A DNA stretch of 64,000 nucleotides from CBDBLK01 sp965243145 (GCA_965243145.1 CBDEUB010000002.1:744001-808000); one strand, 5' to 3'. Numbered from the stretch's first letter, positions 8,856-17,652 are shown. The notes: generated from the sequence alone by a model not told the origin. Numbers and translations are program-made.

Positions 8856-8891
8856 GACCTAAGTCGAAAAACTCAATGCCTAAAATCTAAA
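8856..8891 (+). repeat. 36-base direct repeat, copy A
   Basis: The 36 bases are identical to 10827-10862 and similar to 11345-11377 (begins GACCTAAGTCG, ends AAAATCTAAA). With copy B it brackets the DUF4276/AAA ATPase pair. Only the first 36 bases of the longer repeat unit are present here. Confidence 0.8.
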
Positions 8892-8917
8892 CAATCTTGC
8901 TCTCCACTCTTGGGCAT

Positions 8918-9490
8918 TCAGGTCTTTATATTTAACTCTTTAATTCTTTTAATAAATGTTTGAAAACTAGGCGATCTATTTTTATCTAAAGAAAGCAAGG
9001 GGCCTATGGCCTCTGAACTAGAAAATTTTTGGTAGGCCCCATCAGTAATTTTTTTCAATTCCTCAGAAGGCCTTAGTATTTGGTCAGTATTTTTATATTT
9101 ACTTTTATTTTGATATTTTTTGGCGAGATTCTTCTTATCTAATGCTTTTTCTACCGCGGCCAAATCTCCCCAATACCAGCTTTCTAATTCTCGGCAGGCA
9201 ATGCGAATAATAAAGTTTGAAGAAGGTTTACTTTTACATTTTTGAGAAATGCTTTTTTTTAATTGTTTGCAATCTTCAATGTCTTGATCTACCAGCACCA
9301 CAAAAACACTGTCTTCTATTAACCAACCTCTTAAACGCTCATAAAGTTTACTTTTTAGATCTTGTTTACCTTGGAAGGTAATATAATTGATTTCCATTTC
9401 TTTATAATTGTTAAGAAGACGAGGAATCAAACCTTCAAGCATATTTTTTTCTGAATGGCCCTCCAGAAAAAAAATAAGATTTTTTACCAA
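8918..9490 (-). CDS. DUF4276-family (TOPRIM-like) protein
   Basis: A 190-residue protein starting at TTG 9490, with AAAGGGG upstream inside the end of the ATPase gene; the two frames overlap by seven bases. It has FFLEGHSEK at the N-terminus, VVLVDQDIEDC in the middle and ACRELESWYWGD after that. This is the pattern of DUF4276 proteins, whose acidic residues resemble a TOPRIM active site. Such proteins are regularly encoded next to an AAA ATPase in defence-type two-gene units, where the ATPase is thought to sense and the TOPRIM-like partner to act as effector. The role here is inferred from that pairing. Confidence 0.75.
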   Translation of the reverse strand: MVKNLIFFLEGHSEKNMLEGLIPRLLNNYKEMEINYITFQGKQDLKSKLYERLRGWLIEDSVFVVLVDQDIEDCKQLKKSISQKCKSKPSSNFIIRIACRELESWYWGDLAAVEKALDKKNLAKKYQNKSKYKNTDQILRPSEELKKITDGAYQKFSSSEAIGPLLSLDKNRSPSFQTFIKRIKELNIKT

Positions 9491-10671
9491 GGGTCGGCCC
9501 CTTTAAAAAACCCTTCACTCCAAAGATGTCCCATTTTGGCCCCGTTTTCCATATATTCTTTAATTTGATTATCATCTCCAGCGCGTTTGATCTCGGTGTA
9601 ACCAGAAGTTTTCTGCAACCAAAAAACTTCTTCTAAACGAGTAGCATTTAAAAAATCAGGGGAATGAGTTGATACAAAAACCTGTCCCCCTCGATCAGCA
9701 TAAGACCTAAATTCTTCAGCAATTTGTTCCAATAAACGAGGATGGAGTTGGTTTTCAGGTTCTTCAACACATAAAAGTGGGTGGGGTACAGGGTCGTAGA
9801 GCAAAGTTAAATAGGCCAACATCTTAATAGTTCCATCTGAAACAAATCGTGCCAAAAAAGGGTCTTCAAAGGAGCCGTCTTGAAATTTAAGTAAAATGCG
9901 CCCTTCCTCGGTTTGTTTGGATTCTACTTTGGAAATACCGGGAACCCTTTTAGATAAGCTTTTAATAATTTTTTGAAAGGCCTTTGGATGCTGGTTGTAA
10001 AGGTATTCAATAACTTGAGATAGATTGCCGCCTTCTTTTGACAAATGTTCAGCATGGCCCACCTCTTGTAGAGAACGGGCCTGGTCGATATGAAAATCAG
10101 AAATATGCCATCTTTCTATAAGATTTCCCAAGGCCACTATTGCAGGGAATCGTTCAAATTGGGCCAGGCCTTTAACTGCAAGAATGTCTGGTGATTTTAA
10201 TTTTTGTTCTTCCCGTTTTAGTTGGGATTCTTCTCTAACTTCATCCAATTCATTTGTTACAGCTTTTCCCTCACCATGAGAAAAATCGAGAAAGTGCCAA
10301 GGCCGACCACCACTTCCACGACGGTATTTAAGAACCTCGCGCTCAACCACCACTTTGCCTTTTTTTTCAGCAATTTTGAGCGTATAAGTCACTAACTGTT
10401 TGCTAGTTTGTGGGCGAAACTTTATCTCGATTTCAATGGGGCCTTTGGTATTTCTACTTCTCACTTCCCTAAATCCACGACTCCCACCCAACTTGTTTAA
10501 AGCAATTGTAACATTTGATGTCATAGCTTCTCTAAGAAAACCAAAAATAGAAAAAAGAGTAGATTTCCCACTGCCGTTAGGGCCAATAATGACAACACAC
10601 TTTGGTATTTTTTCCATTGTCATATTTTTAAAAGTGCGAAAATTTTTCAAGCGTATCTGTTCAATCTTCAT
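9484..10671 (-). CDS. AAA family (SMC/RecF-like) ATPase paired with DUF4276
   Basis: The start MKIEQIRLKNFRTF at 10671 is typical for this family; an in-frame TTG at 10680 is possible. The Walker A motif is GPNGSGKST (about residue 30). Walker B is LLCVEEPENQLHP near residue 300, followed by VFVSTHSPDFLN. There is no coiled-coil expansion in the middle, consistent with a compact AAA_15/AAA_21 ATPase. The C-terminal MGHLWSEGFFKGADP is common in ATPases linked to DUF4276. Probable anti-phage or anti-plasmid module; no target can be read from the sequence. Confidence 0.8.
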   Translation of the reverse strand: MKIEQIRLKNFRTFKNMTMEKIPKCVVIIGPNGSGKSTLFSIFGFLREAMTSNVTIALNKLGGSRGFREVRSRNTKGPIEIEIKFRPQTSKQLVTYTLKIAEKKGKVVVEREVLKYRRGSGGRPWHFLDFSHGEGKAVTNELDEVREESQLKREEQKLKSPDILAVKGLAQFERFPAIVALGNLIERWHISDFHIDQARSLQEVGHAEHLSKEGGNLSQVIEYLYNQHPKAFQKIIKSLSKRVPGISKVESKQTEEGRILLKFQDGSFEDPFLARFVSDGTIKMLAYLTLLYDPVPHPLLCVEEPENQLHPRLLEQIAEEFRSYADRGGQVFVSTHSPDFLNATRLEEVFWLQKTSGYTEIKRAGDDNQIKEYMENGAKMGHLWSEGFFKGADPW

Positions 10672-10826
10672 AAACAACAAGGCCTCTTTTTAATATTGCA
10701 CATGGCATTGTTTTTACACCATTAAAAATAACGGTGTAAAGTTATTTTTTGCTCTAGCCAAAATTGTCCAACCACGCATCAAAATCAAGTGCTATCAATC
10801 CTATCCTTTTATATGGCCTCTCTTGA

Positions 10827-10985
10827 GACCTAAGTCGAAAAACTCAATGCCTAAAATCTAAATCACCCTGGCCCCCTTAGCATGGCCCCGTCCGAGGCCT
10901 TTGGCCTCAAGGGGCCATTAGGGGGGCCTTTGCTTTAGCATCTGCCTCGGTTTGAACTTCCGGGAAATCCTCGGCCGTTGCCTCT
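10827..10985 (+). repeat. long intergenic repeat, copy B
   Basis: Starts with the same 36 bases as copy A and continues for about 120 bases shared with copy C (11345-11468). Copy B has about 26 extra bases after GAGGCCTTTG, containing GGCCTCAAGGGGCC. The interval 10681-11010 has no gene that I can see. The repeat is rich in GGCC and could fold, but no clear terminator was found. Confidence 0.75.
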
Positions 10986-11010
10986 TCCCAAGGCACTCCC
11001 CCTACAAAAC

Positions 11011-11325
11011 TCATTCATGAGGAGAATAGAGATAATGCCGGCAACTCTTTTCAAAATCCCCTTTCGCTCCCTTTTGCATCTTTTGGAAAATTGCTAAATC
11101 TTTCTCGTCCCATTTCAAATCTGGTTGTTTGGCCAACAATGCAAACAAACACTGCTGCTTGCTCTCCAAGGCCGCAAAATCCTCAATGGCCGCGATCTTT
11201 CGCAATTCCCTCAATTCCGAAACAATTTCACCACTCGCCACAAACGCAATCACACTAAAAATCGAAAAATTAAACGAATGATGAACAATAAACTGAATCC
11301 AATCCCATTCCTTCTGTTCGGCCAT
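11011..11325 (-). CDS. small membrane protein, unknown
   Basis: A 104-residue protein; AGAGGA precedes the ATG at 11325. One hydrophobic segment (about residues 17-34, FNFSIFSVIAFVAS) is followed by a charged helical region. No family recognised. It lies between repeat copies B and C, so it may be another unit exchanged together with the repeats. Confidence 0.5.
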   Translation of the reverse strand: MAEQKEWDWIQFIVHHSFNFSIFSVIAFVASGEIVSELRELRKIAAIEDFAALESKQQCLFALLAKQPDLKWDEKDLAIFQKMQKGAKGDFEKSCRHYLYSPHE

Positions 11326-11344
11326 TTTTATCCTCTACCTCAAA

Positions 11345-11468
11345 GAAGTCTAAAAACTCAATGCCCAAAATCTAAACTACCCTGGCCCCCTTAGCATGGC
11401 CCCATCCGAGGCCTTTGCTTTAGCATCTGCCTCGGTTTGAACTTCCGGGAAATCCTCGGCAGTTGCTC
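11345..11468 (+). repeat. long intergenic repeat, copy C
   Basis: Matches copy B over its length apart from the missing GGCC-rich segment and scattered substitutions. The shared core includes CCTGGCCCCCTTAGCATGG and GGTTTGAACTTCCGGGAAAT. No coding function is evident. Confidence 0.75.
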
Positions 11469-11579
11469 CTTTCGCCTTATTGGTAAAAATAAGAAAATCT
11501 ATCGTACTTTTTCTCATCGTTATTTTTTGAATCCCTATCTTCCTTTTTTATTCGGCCTTAGTGCAGGCCTAAGGCCCAC

Positions 11580-12188
11580 TCATTTTTTATAATGAGCATA
11601 CTCCAACAAAATTCCTTTCAACTCTTTCATTATTGCCTCAACATCTTTTTCATATATCTGAAAAATCTCGTCTTTCTTAACACCAACTTTATCATTATTC
11701 CTTTTAATTTTTTCGACTTCTTGTTTGCTATTTAAACAATAATTTCGATTTAAAAGCTGTTCTTCTATTTCTATACAAATATTAGTTCCACTATCTTTTG
11801 CGTCCTCAAAGATACTTTTCATAAAACGACAATCGTCTTCAATTTTGGCAATTAACTCCATTGAATTTTTATCTTTTCGATCAATATAAATTTCTGGGTC
11901 TCTCAAAAAAGTCCAAAAAATACGAATAGAATTTTCATTTTCTTCAATAAATCTCACTGAATATTCCTTATCATCTTTACTACAATATACGGCCAATCCT
12001 GTTAAAACATATAAATAATGTTTTATTTCCTGCCAATGTTTTAAAATATTATAGCACTGATCTGCATATCTTTCCGATCTTTTTTGGTTTCTCCACTCCT
12101 GGGATACCCAAACAATCAAAACCGTTTGCATGATGATAAAAACAACTTGTATCAGGAGCAAAAGATCAGAAATCGTGGCCTCTTTCAA
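11580..12188 (-). CDS. membrane-anchored protein, unknown
   Basis: A 202-residue protein starting at TTG 12188 with CAGGAG 8-9 bases upstream. One N-terminal transmembrane helix (about residues 8-30) is followed by a charged, largely helical domain with several Cys residues. No motif recognised. It is very A+T-rich and lies head-to-tail with the two genes upstream, suggesting one transcription unit with the HExxH protein at 12596-13168. Confidence 0.6.
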   Translation of the reverse strand: MKEATISDLLLLIQVVFIIMQTVLIVWVSQEWRNQKRSERYADQCYNILKHWQEIKHYLYVLTGLAVYCSKDDKEYSVRFIEENENSIRIFWTFLRDPEIYIDRKDKNSMELIAKIEDDCRFMKSIFEDAKDSGTNICIEIEEQLLNRNYCLNSKQEVEKIKRNNDKVGVKKDEIFQIYEKDVEAIMKELKGILLEYAHYKK

Positions 12189-12209
12189 AATATGTCTCCT
12201 GAATTTTTC

Positions 12210-12572
12210 TCACTCTTTTGAACAATCTACTAAAATTTCCAGGCCACCTTTTACATTTTTAGAAAAAACCACTATTCTATCTTCGGCAGAGATTTGCACC
12301 CATAATTTAAAACTCAGTTTTTTGCTAAAGCAAAGTTTCTTTTCGTAGCGCTTTAATTCTTCCGATAGTTTTTCCAAGTCAACAAAAGTAAAATTTGATA
12401 TTTCTTTTTTACCATCCTTCATTAGCTGTAAATTCGTAGTACTATCAGAGTTCACTTGCTCAGAAGTATTAAAGTATAATTTCAAGGGAAGATTTTTTGC
12501 AAAAGCGATTTCTCCACTAAACAGAAAATAAATTGAAATTAAAAAAGAAAACAACAATATGATTTTTTTCAT
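12210..12572 (-). CDS. small secreted protein, unknown
   Basis: The ATG at 12572 is preferred: AAGGGG lies 5 bases upstream and it begins a clean signal peptide (MKKIILLFSFLISIYFLFSG, cleavage after AFA). The frame is open to 12614. The mature protein of about 95 residues contains two Cys that may pair. Function unknown. It overlaps nothing and sits between the membrane protein and the HExxH protein in the same orientation. Confidence 0.6.
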   Translation of the reverse strand: MKKIILLFSFLISIYFLFSGEIAFAKNLPLKLYFNTSEQVNSDSTTNLQLMKDGKKEISNFTFVDLEKLSEELKRYEKKLCFSKKLSFKLWVQISAEDRIVVFSKNVKGGLEILVDCSKE

Positions 12573-12595
12573 TTTCACCCCTTGAAAGATTAAGT

Positions 12596-13168
12596 TCATA
12601 AAAAATTTGTGCAAAGCTGATTAATAATTTGCCTGTCTATTTTTGGCAAATGAAAAGCCAATTTATCGTTAGTTATCTTGCTTATCCTTATGCCTTCACT
12701 TCGTATCTCATTGACAGCATTGATTAGGTCTGGCATACAGGCCTGCACTAATTTTCTAGCTTGCTTATAGTTTTCTGATTTTGTCGGTTCCCTCCTTATA
12801 TAGTTTTTAACCAAGTCGTCGTGAAAACGAGGTTCGTTCTGAAACCAAGTTGCTAATCCTTCTTCAAGCTTATTCGCTGTTCCTCCTTTTCCTGGGTCTA
12901 ATAAATGAACACACTCATGAGCAACCTGCCAAGTACCTTGGTCATAACAACAATTTTCCCATGTATATTTAGAAATATGAATATCGACAACACAATTGCC
13001 TTCAAGACGGAAACGGTTGGGAAAGTATGTCATTGGATCACCGTCTGTTGACTGTCCAATTGTTCTAAAAATAAATTTGTCATCACATGGGCCAAACATT
13101 TCCTCCAAAATTTTTATGTATTTGCGAGCCTGTTTTTCAAGATGGGAGATATATTGCTCATTTGCCAT
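12596..13168 (-). CDS. putative zinc metallopeptidase (HExxH, gluzincin-like)
   Basis: A 190-residue protein with GGAGG upstream of the ATG at 13168. It has WQVAHECVHLLD (HExxH, near residue 84) and about 15 residues later EEGLATWFQ, which could supply the third zinc ligand as in gluzincins. No signal peptide, so it is probably cytoplasmic. Small HExxH proteins of this type occur in toxin and stress loci; the substrate is unknown. Its operon partners are one secreted and one membrane protein, both unrecognised. Confidence 0.65.
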   Translation of the reverse strand: MANEQYISHLEKQARKYIKILEEMFGPCDDKFIFRTIGQSTDGDPMTYFPNRFRLEGNCVVDIHISKYTWENCCYDQGTWQVAHECVHLLDPGKGGTANKLEEGLATWFQNEPRFHDDLVKNYIRREPTKSENYKQARKLVQACMPDLINAVNEIRSEGIRISKITNDKLAFHLPKIDRQIINQLCTNFL

Positions 13169-13369
13169 TTATCCATCCTCCACGAATAGGATTCCTGTTT
13201 ATACAAGGATATTTTACTTTCTTTTAAAAAGTTTAAAGTTCTTACCCATGTAAGACTTTTTAAGAACCTGATCTTGCCTTGATAACTGTATAAAAAAAGT
13301 CCAATGCCCTTTGAAATATTCTCTCGATGGCCATACTCCCCACTCTTATTTTTTGCTAGAATTGGGGGT

Positions 13370-14149
13370 ATGCACTCCCTTCACCTGCCCCGCCTGTCCT
13401 ACACCAACACCCGTTTGCTCATCGCCTGCGGGGCCATCTTCCTGTTACAAATTGGATTTCAATTGGGCGGTTCCTCTCTGCTGCCCTTCTTGGGCCTGTC
13501 CGCCGCCAAATTGTTTTCTGGCCACCTCTACCAATTGGCCACCTTTCCCCTGGTGTCCCAGGGCCTGTTGGAACTCTTGTTTAACGGGTTGGTGTTGTGG
13601 TTTTTTGGTTCCGAATTGGAGGGCCTGTGGGGGCGCTACCGCTACTGGCAATTCACCGCTTGCACGCTTGCTGGCCAGGCACTCTTTTATGTTGCCCTGA
13701 TGTCGCTTTTCTTTTCCCGGTCGGTGCTGTTTGCCTATCCCCTTGGTGGCCTCTCAGGCCTGTGTGCCGCCATCTGTGTGGCCTATGGAGTGCTCTTCCC
13801 CAACCGCATCGTGTACCTCTACCTGTTTCCAGTGCGCGCCAAGTGGTTTGTCGCCATCATCGTGTTGATCGGCCTGTACCAGGCCCTACCCTCTCAAGGA
13901 GGGGTTTACGCCTGGGCGCAACTGGCGGCCATGACTTCCGGTTTTGGGTGGATGTGGGCGGTTTCCCAAGTTCCCGGCAACTGGCGGGATTGGTTTCCAC
14001 GGCATTGGCGCAATTTGTTGGGATTCAAATCCAGGCCCCGGGGCCAGGCCCCGCCACCCTCGCGCAAATCATCTGGCAAACCCCACCTCAAGGTCGTCCA
14101 CACCTTTCCCCCCGACGACGAAAGTCCTTCCAACAAAACCTACCATTGA
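13370..14149 (+). CDS. rhomboid-family membrane protein lacking the catalytic His
   Basis: About six hydrophobic segments with the rhomboid core layout: FNGLVLWFFGSELE (N and FG of the second core helix), then PLGGLSGLCAA (the GxSG serine motif). Where active rhomboids have A-H-x2-G in the sixth helix, this has WAQLAAMTSG, so the catalytic His is Gln. It is therefore probably a non-proteolytic rhomboid. The start is uncertain: ATG 13370 or ATG 13304. The basic cytoplasmic tail overlaps the end of the opposite-strand SUMF gene by 81 bases. Confidence 0.7.
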   Translation: MHSLHLPRLSYTNTRLLIACGAIFLLQIGFQLGGSSLLPFLGLSAAKLFSGHLYQLATFPLVSQGLLELLFNGLVLWFFGSELEGLWGRYRYWQFTACTLAGQALFYVALMSLFFSRSVLFAYPLGGLSGLCAAICVAYGVLFPNRIVYLYLFPVRAKWFVAIIVLIGLYQALPSQGGVYAWAQLAAMTSGFGWMWAVSQVPGNWRDWFPRHWRNLLGFKSRPRGQAPPPSRKSSGKPHLKVVHTFPPDDESPSNKTYH

Positions 14150-15745
14150 GTCGGGGTTGTAGACGCAACGGAATCCGTAGAGTTCCGAGGCATCCCCGTC
14201 GGTGAGAAAAGTCAGCATGGCGACTCCGGTATCGCTCGCCGATTGAGTGGCGTCTTCGTCCATCCAGGCCCCGCCGCGGACGGCGACGCTGCCGGTACTG
14301 CGCAACCAGCGGCCAAATCCCTCCGTGGCCCCGTACGAACTGGGGGCCATTAAATCCAGCATCCCCAGGGGGGCCAACCTGGTATCCAGGCCGCGCCAAG
14401 TGGGAGAAGTATCCACCGCCGGCGGCCCACCATTCAAATCTGCGATGGTGCTCAAGCGCTGGGGGTCGCCCCCCCAATCCACCCACTCCCCAACATTGCC
14501 CGCCAAGTCCCAAATCTCTTCCCCGCTGGCCAGTTCAAAGACGCGCTTTTGGTTGGCCCCCGACATGGTGCTGTTGCCGGTCTGATCGTAGGGGTCGTCG
14601 GGGTCGTCCACCTCCAGGGCATTGTCGGGTACTGCGTCGGTGTGGCCCTTAAAAATGCTACCGCTGCCGGCGGTGCCGCCCACCCAATTGGCATCCACAT
14701 CCGCCAAATCGTAGACGATAGTCATCCACTGGCGGTTGGTAATGAGGGAAAAGCTCCCCGGAAAATTGGGCCGGGACAGCGCGCGGCACGAAGCATAGGC
14801 CTGATAGGCCGAGCGCATCGCCCAGGGAACCCCGTCGGGACTGGACTCCGGCACGGATTCAGAGTTGGGGTCGCGGCCAGAACTCCCCTCCTTGGCCTCG
14901 TATTTCATCACGCAAAAATCCTCCGTCTGCAAGGCGGTATTGCCTTCCACTAAGACAAAATTTTGCGGGCAAAAGGGGGCCACCATGGCGACGAAAAAAC
15001 GGTCGTTGGTTTGAATGATCTGCCGGTTGGGGTTCGTCCTCCTGGGCACTACCGGATACTGGGTGGGGGTTCCGGCACAGTCGGGGCGATCAAAGGCCTC
15101 CACCAAAACGGGAACCCTCGGAATCCCCATCAAAAAGGAGAGGGGGGGCAAGGTGAGGTCGCTGTCCACTGGATCGTTGTTGTCCGCGTCCCCGTCGTTG
15201 ATGCAAGCGGAAACCAGGCCCGGTTGGGTTTCATCGAGGGCCGCCCCCGGAGGGCGGCGATACAGACTCAAGCGGAAGGACTGGGAGCGCCCCGGCGATG
15301 TACAGTCTGCATTGATAGTGGCACCGTCCCCCAAAATGCCGTCGTCGGCACAGGAGACGAAACTGACCATGGGAGCATCTCCGGGGCCATTATAGCACTG
15401 CTCGGGAGAGAGAGTCAGGGTGATGTCAATCTCCCCACCCGTCAATTCCCTGCTCACCGAAGTGCAACTCAAATCCCCTTCCAAGGTTTCAGGCCCCTCC
15501 CAGGCGACGATGGTAAACACCCAACTGCCGTTTCTAATTTCAAAGTTGGCGTCCTGTGTCCCTCGATGGGGAATGGCAAAGGCGGTGCCCAAGGCCTGGT
15601 TGACTCCGTAGATCATCAACATTCCGTTGGCGCTGAGGGCATGTGTGCCAGTGATTAAAAAACGGGCCGAACTGGTCTCCCTTTGGCCGCCACAAGATAT
15701 GACGCAAATAGAAATCCATCCCAAAAGTATATTTCTCAACAACAC
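14069..15745 (-). CDS. SUMF/formylglycine-generating-enzyme-like lipoprotein
   Basis: GGGAGG lies just before GTG 15745 (TTG 15742 is also possible; the frame is open to 15763). The signal ends at a lipobox (CVISC). An N-terminal beta-rich half (residues to about 260) precedes a SUMF domain recognised by VLVEGN, FCVMKYEAKEG, IWDLAGNVGEWVDW, VRGGAW and YGFRCVYN. In enzymes of this fold a Cys pair or copper site oxidises sulfatase cysteines; most SUMF proteins on bacterial surfaces act as lectin-like binders, which I think likelier here. The end overlaps the rhomboid-like gene convergently. Confidence 0.75.
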   Translation of the reverse strand: MLLRNILLGWISICVISCGGQRETSSARFLITGTHALSANGMLMIYGVNQALGTAFAIPHRGTQDANFEIRNGSWVFTIVAWEGPETLEGDLSCTSVSRELTGGEIDITLTLSPEQCYNGPGDAPMVSFVSCADDGILGDGATINADCTSPGRSQSFRLSLYRRPPGAALDETQPGLVSACINDGDADNNDPVDSDLTLPPLSFLMGIPRVPVLVEAFDRPDCAGTPTQYPVVPRRTNPNRQIIQTNDRFFVAMVAPFCPQNFVLVEGNTALQTEDFCVMKYEAKEGSSGRDPNSESVPESSPDGVPWAMRSAYQAYASCRALSRPNFPGSFSLITNRQWMTIVYDLADVDANWVGGTAGSGSIFKGHTDAVPDNALEVDDPDDPYDQTGNSTMSGANQKRVFELASGEEIWDLAGNVGEWVDWGGDPQRLSTIADLNGGPPAVDTSPTWRGLDTRLAPLGMLDLMAPSSYGATEGFGRWLRSTGSVAVRGGAWMDEDATQSASDTGVAMLTFLTDGDASELYGFRCVYNPDSMVGFVGRTFVVGGKGVDDLEVGFAR

Positions 15746-15912
15746 GCGACCTCCCGCGAACACACGGGGTTATCGGACGCGGCCAGCGGGGGCCTGATTG
15801 TCTTTTTTTAGGCCACTTTGAAAAAATAAATTTATGGCCTAAAGCACAGTTTACATTTCTCCGCCAGTTGTGTTTCATAGTTTTTAACTTTTTAACGAGG
15901 AGGAGGTTTTCC

Positions 15913-16938
15913 ATGCCAAGTTTTAGATTCCTGTGTTTTCTCTGGACTCTTTTGCCTGCGATCGCTCTCGCCGACATTTGCTCGCGCTCTCCAGAAATCC
16001 GGCGCGCTCTGGTTCAACAGGCCACCCAATACCGTGCCGAACTTACTGGAACGGCCGATGGCCTGAACTGCCACCAAGTGGACGAAGAGCACTTGGCCAA
16101 CATCGAGAAACTCTTTCTCAACAATATAAGACATTTGCGGGACGGGGATTTGGCCGGCCTCTCTGGCCTTAAAATCCTCTCCATCCGCAACAGCGGACTC
16201 ACCGCCCTTCCTCGAGAATTTGCACAACTCACCGCTTTGCGGGAACTCCACCTGCCCCACAACAGACTGGGGCCGAATATGCCCGAATCGCTCCACGAAT
16301 TGGCCAACTTGGAGGCCCTCGACCTCTCACACAACCACTTGGAAAGTGCCCTGGCATGGCATTTAACGGGTATTCTAACGCTCAAGAAACTGAGGTTGCT
16401 CAACCTCTCCCACAATCAAATTGGGAGTTATATACCGCGCCTTTTATTTATCCGGTTTAGCAATTTGCAACTCCTCGACCTGTCTCACAACCGTTTGGAG
16501 GGTGTGCTTCCCAACTTCCTGGCCGAAATGAAAGGCCTGACTTGGGCCAATTTTGCCCACAACGATTTGACTGGCCCCATTCCTGGCAATCTTGACGAAC
16601 TGGAAAACCTGCAAGGCCTGCTTCTCAACAACAACCGCCTGGTTGGCCCCGTCCCCACCAATTTGGCCACCCATCCAAACTTGCAATGGCTCGACATTTC
16701 AAACAACCGATTCTACAGTCCTTTGCCGCAAGAATTTGTCGATAACTTGGAGAAATTCCGCGAGTTAAAGAGCTTTCCCGCAAGTCAACTCCGCCCCCTC
16801 TTCGCTCTTGAAATGCGCTTGCGATGGTTAAAAAGCAATTGGTGGAAATGTTGGATAGGGGATACCCTCTACGATTTTCATGCTCGGTTTCTCGAAATTA
16901 AAGAATACCCCAAGAATAACGCAAACTGTTCCAATTAA
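15913..16938 (+). CDS. secreted plant-type leucine-rich-repeat protein
   Basis: The ATG at 15913 follows GAGGAGGAGG and begins a signal peptide (to about ALA-D, residue 18). A short domain starting DICSRSPEIRRAL is followed by about nine LRRs of the plant-type LxxLxLSHNxLxGxLP form, then a capping region. It is paralogous to the protein at 47306-48292, which shares the N-terminal ICxRSPxI motif. LRR surfaces bind proteins; likely periplasmic or surface-exposed. The stop codon lies inside the terminator repeat at 16934. Confidence 0.85.
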   Translation: MPSFRFLCFLWTLLPAIALADICSRSPEIRRALVQQATQYRAELTGTADGLNCHQVDEEHLANIEKLFLNNIRHLRDGDLAGLSGLKILSIRNSGLTALPREFAQLTALRELHLPHNRLGPNMPESLHELANLEALDLSHNHLESALAWHLTGILTLKKLRLLNLSHNQIGSYIPRLLFIRFSNLQLLDLSHNRLEGVLPNFLAEMKGLTWANFAHNDLTGPIPGNLDELENLQGLLLNNNRLVGPVPTNLATHPNLQWLDISNNRFYSPLPQEFVDNLEKFRELKSFPASQLRPLFALEMRLRWLKSNWWKCWIGDTLYDFHARFLEIKEYPKNNANCSN

Positions 16939-16973
16939 AATATTTTATCCCCCCTTTTTGAAAAAGGGGGGAT
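16934..16973. terminator. terminator hairpin repeat, copy 1
   Basis: A perfect hairpin ATCCCCCCTTTTT-G-AAAAAGGGGGGAT preceded by ATTAAAATATTTT. It can serve the LRR gene on the plus strand and the PIN gene on the minus strand. It matches 17715-17753 over 39 of 40 bases, differing by one C. Confidence 0.8.
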
Positions 16974-16990
16974 TTATCTCATCTATCTTT

Positions 16991-17392
16991 TTAAAGATAG
17001 TTTTCTACAAAGTTTCTGGCCGTCACCACCTTTATACCCCCATAACCCGAGGCCCTGAGAAGGAGTTTATCACCACTGACAATGATATTAACCTTACTCG
17101 CCAGTGCACAGGCCAAAAACTTATCGTCGTCGGGGTCGTCACATATTTGCTTGGGAAGTTTTAAATCAAAGCACATTTCTGAATGAAAAATGACAAAATT
17201 AAACACAGAATCCAAATCAATTTCTAAACTTTTCCTACAAAGAATCTCTGCCACTCTTTTGTATTCACCTAAAATATCGGGTGAGATAACGAGTTTAATT
17301 TTACTCTGTACCCAGGCATTTATAATTCTGCTAGGTGTACCAGACCAAAATATTCCTGAAACAAACACATTAGTGTCGAGAATAATTCGCAT
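16991..17392 (-). CDS. PIN-domain ribonuclease toxin (VapC-like)
   Basis: A 133-residue PIN protein: MRIILDTNVFVSG gives the first Asp, ILGEYKRV the Glu, DDPDDDKFLACA the central Asp and IIVSGDKLLL the last. All four acidic residues needed for Mg-dependent RNase activity are present, so the toxin looks active. The ATG overlaps the antitoxin stop as TAATG, ensuring coupled translation. The cassette lies between two terminator repeats. Confidence 0.88.
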   Translation of the reverse strand: MRIILDTNVFVSGIFWSGTPSRIINAWVQSKIKLVISPDILGEYKRVAEILCRKSLEIDLDSVFNFVIFHSEMCFDLKLPKQICDDPDDDKFLACALASKVNIIVSGDKLLLRASGYGGIKVVTARNFVENYL

Positions 17393-17652
17393 TAAAGCTT
17401 TCTTGCTTTTTTAATGGCATCGCTTAAATCTCCCTTTTTGATCCCCGCCTTTTTGGCCCGTTTTTTTATTTCTTTGAGAGGCCCTATAAATTCCTTGAGA
17501 GAGGGAGGTTTGATGGATTTAAAAATCACCACATCGTCTTTGCCCATCACAATAAATTGGGTTCCGGCCACGATGCCAAGCCGTTCTCGAATTGACTCGG
17601 GAATGACTACTTGCCCTTTGGAAGACATTTTTGTCGTTGCAAATTGACTCAT
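17392..17652 (-). CDS. AbrB/MazE-type antitoxin
   Basis: ATG 17652 starts MSQFATTKMSSKGQ; an in-frame upstream ATG at 17709 would add residues not typical of the family. The swapped-hairpin AbrB DNA-binding core is visible: SSKGQVVIPESIRERLGI followed by GTQFIVMG. The basic C-terminal tail (KKRAKKAGIKKGD) probably wraps the PIN toxin. Such antitoxins usually repress their own operon; the operator would lie in 17653-17760, where I cannot define it. Confidence 0.88.
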   Translation of the reverse strand: MSQFATTKMSSKGQVVIPESIRERLGIVAGTQFIVMGKDDVVIFKSIKPPSLKEFIGPLKEIKKRAKKAGIKKGDLSDAIKKARKL

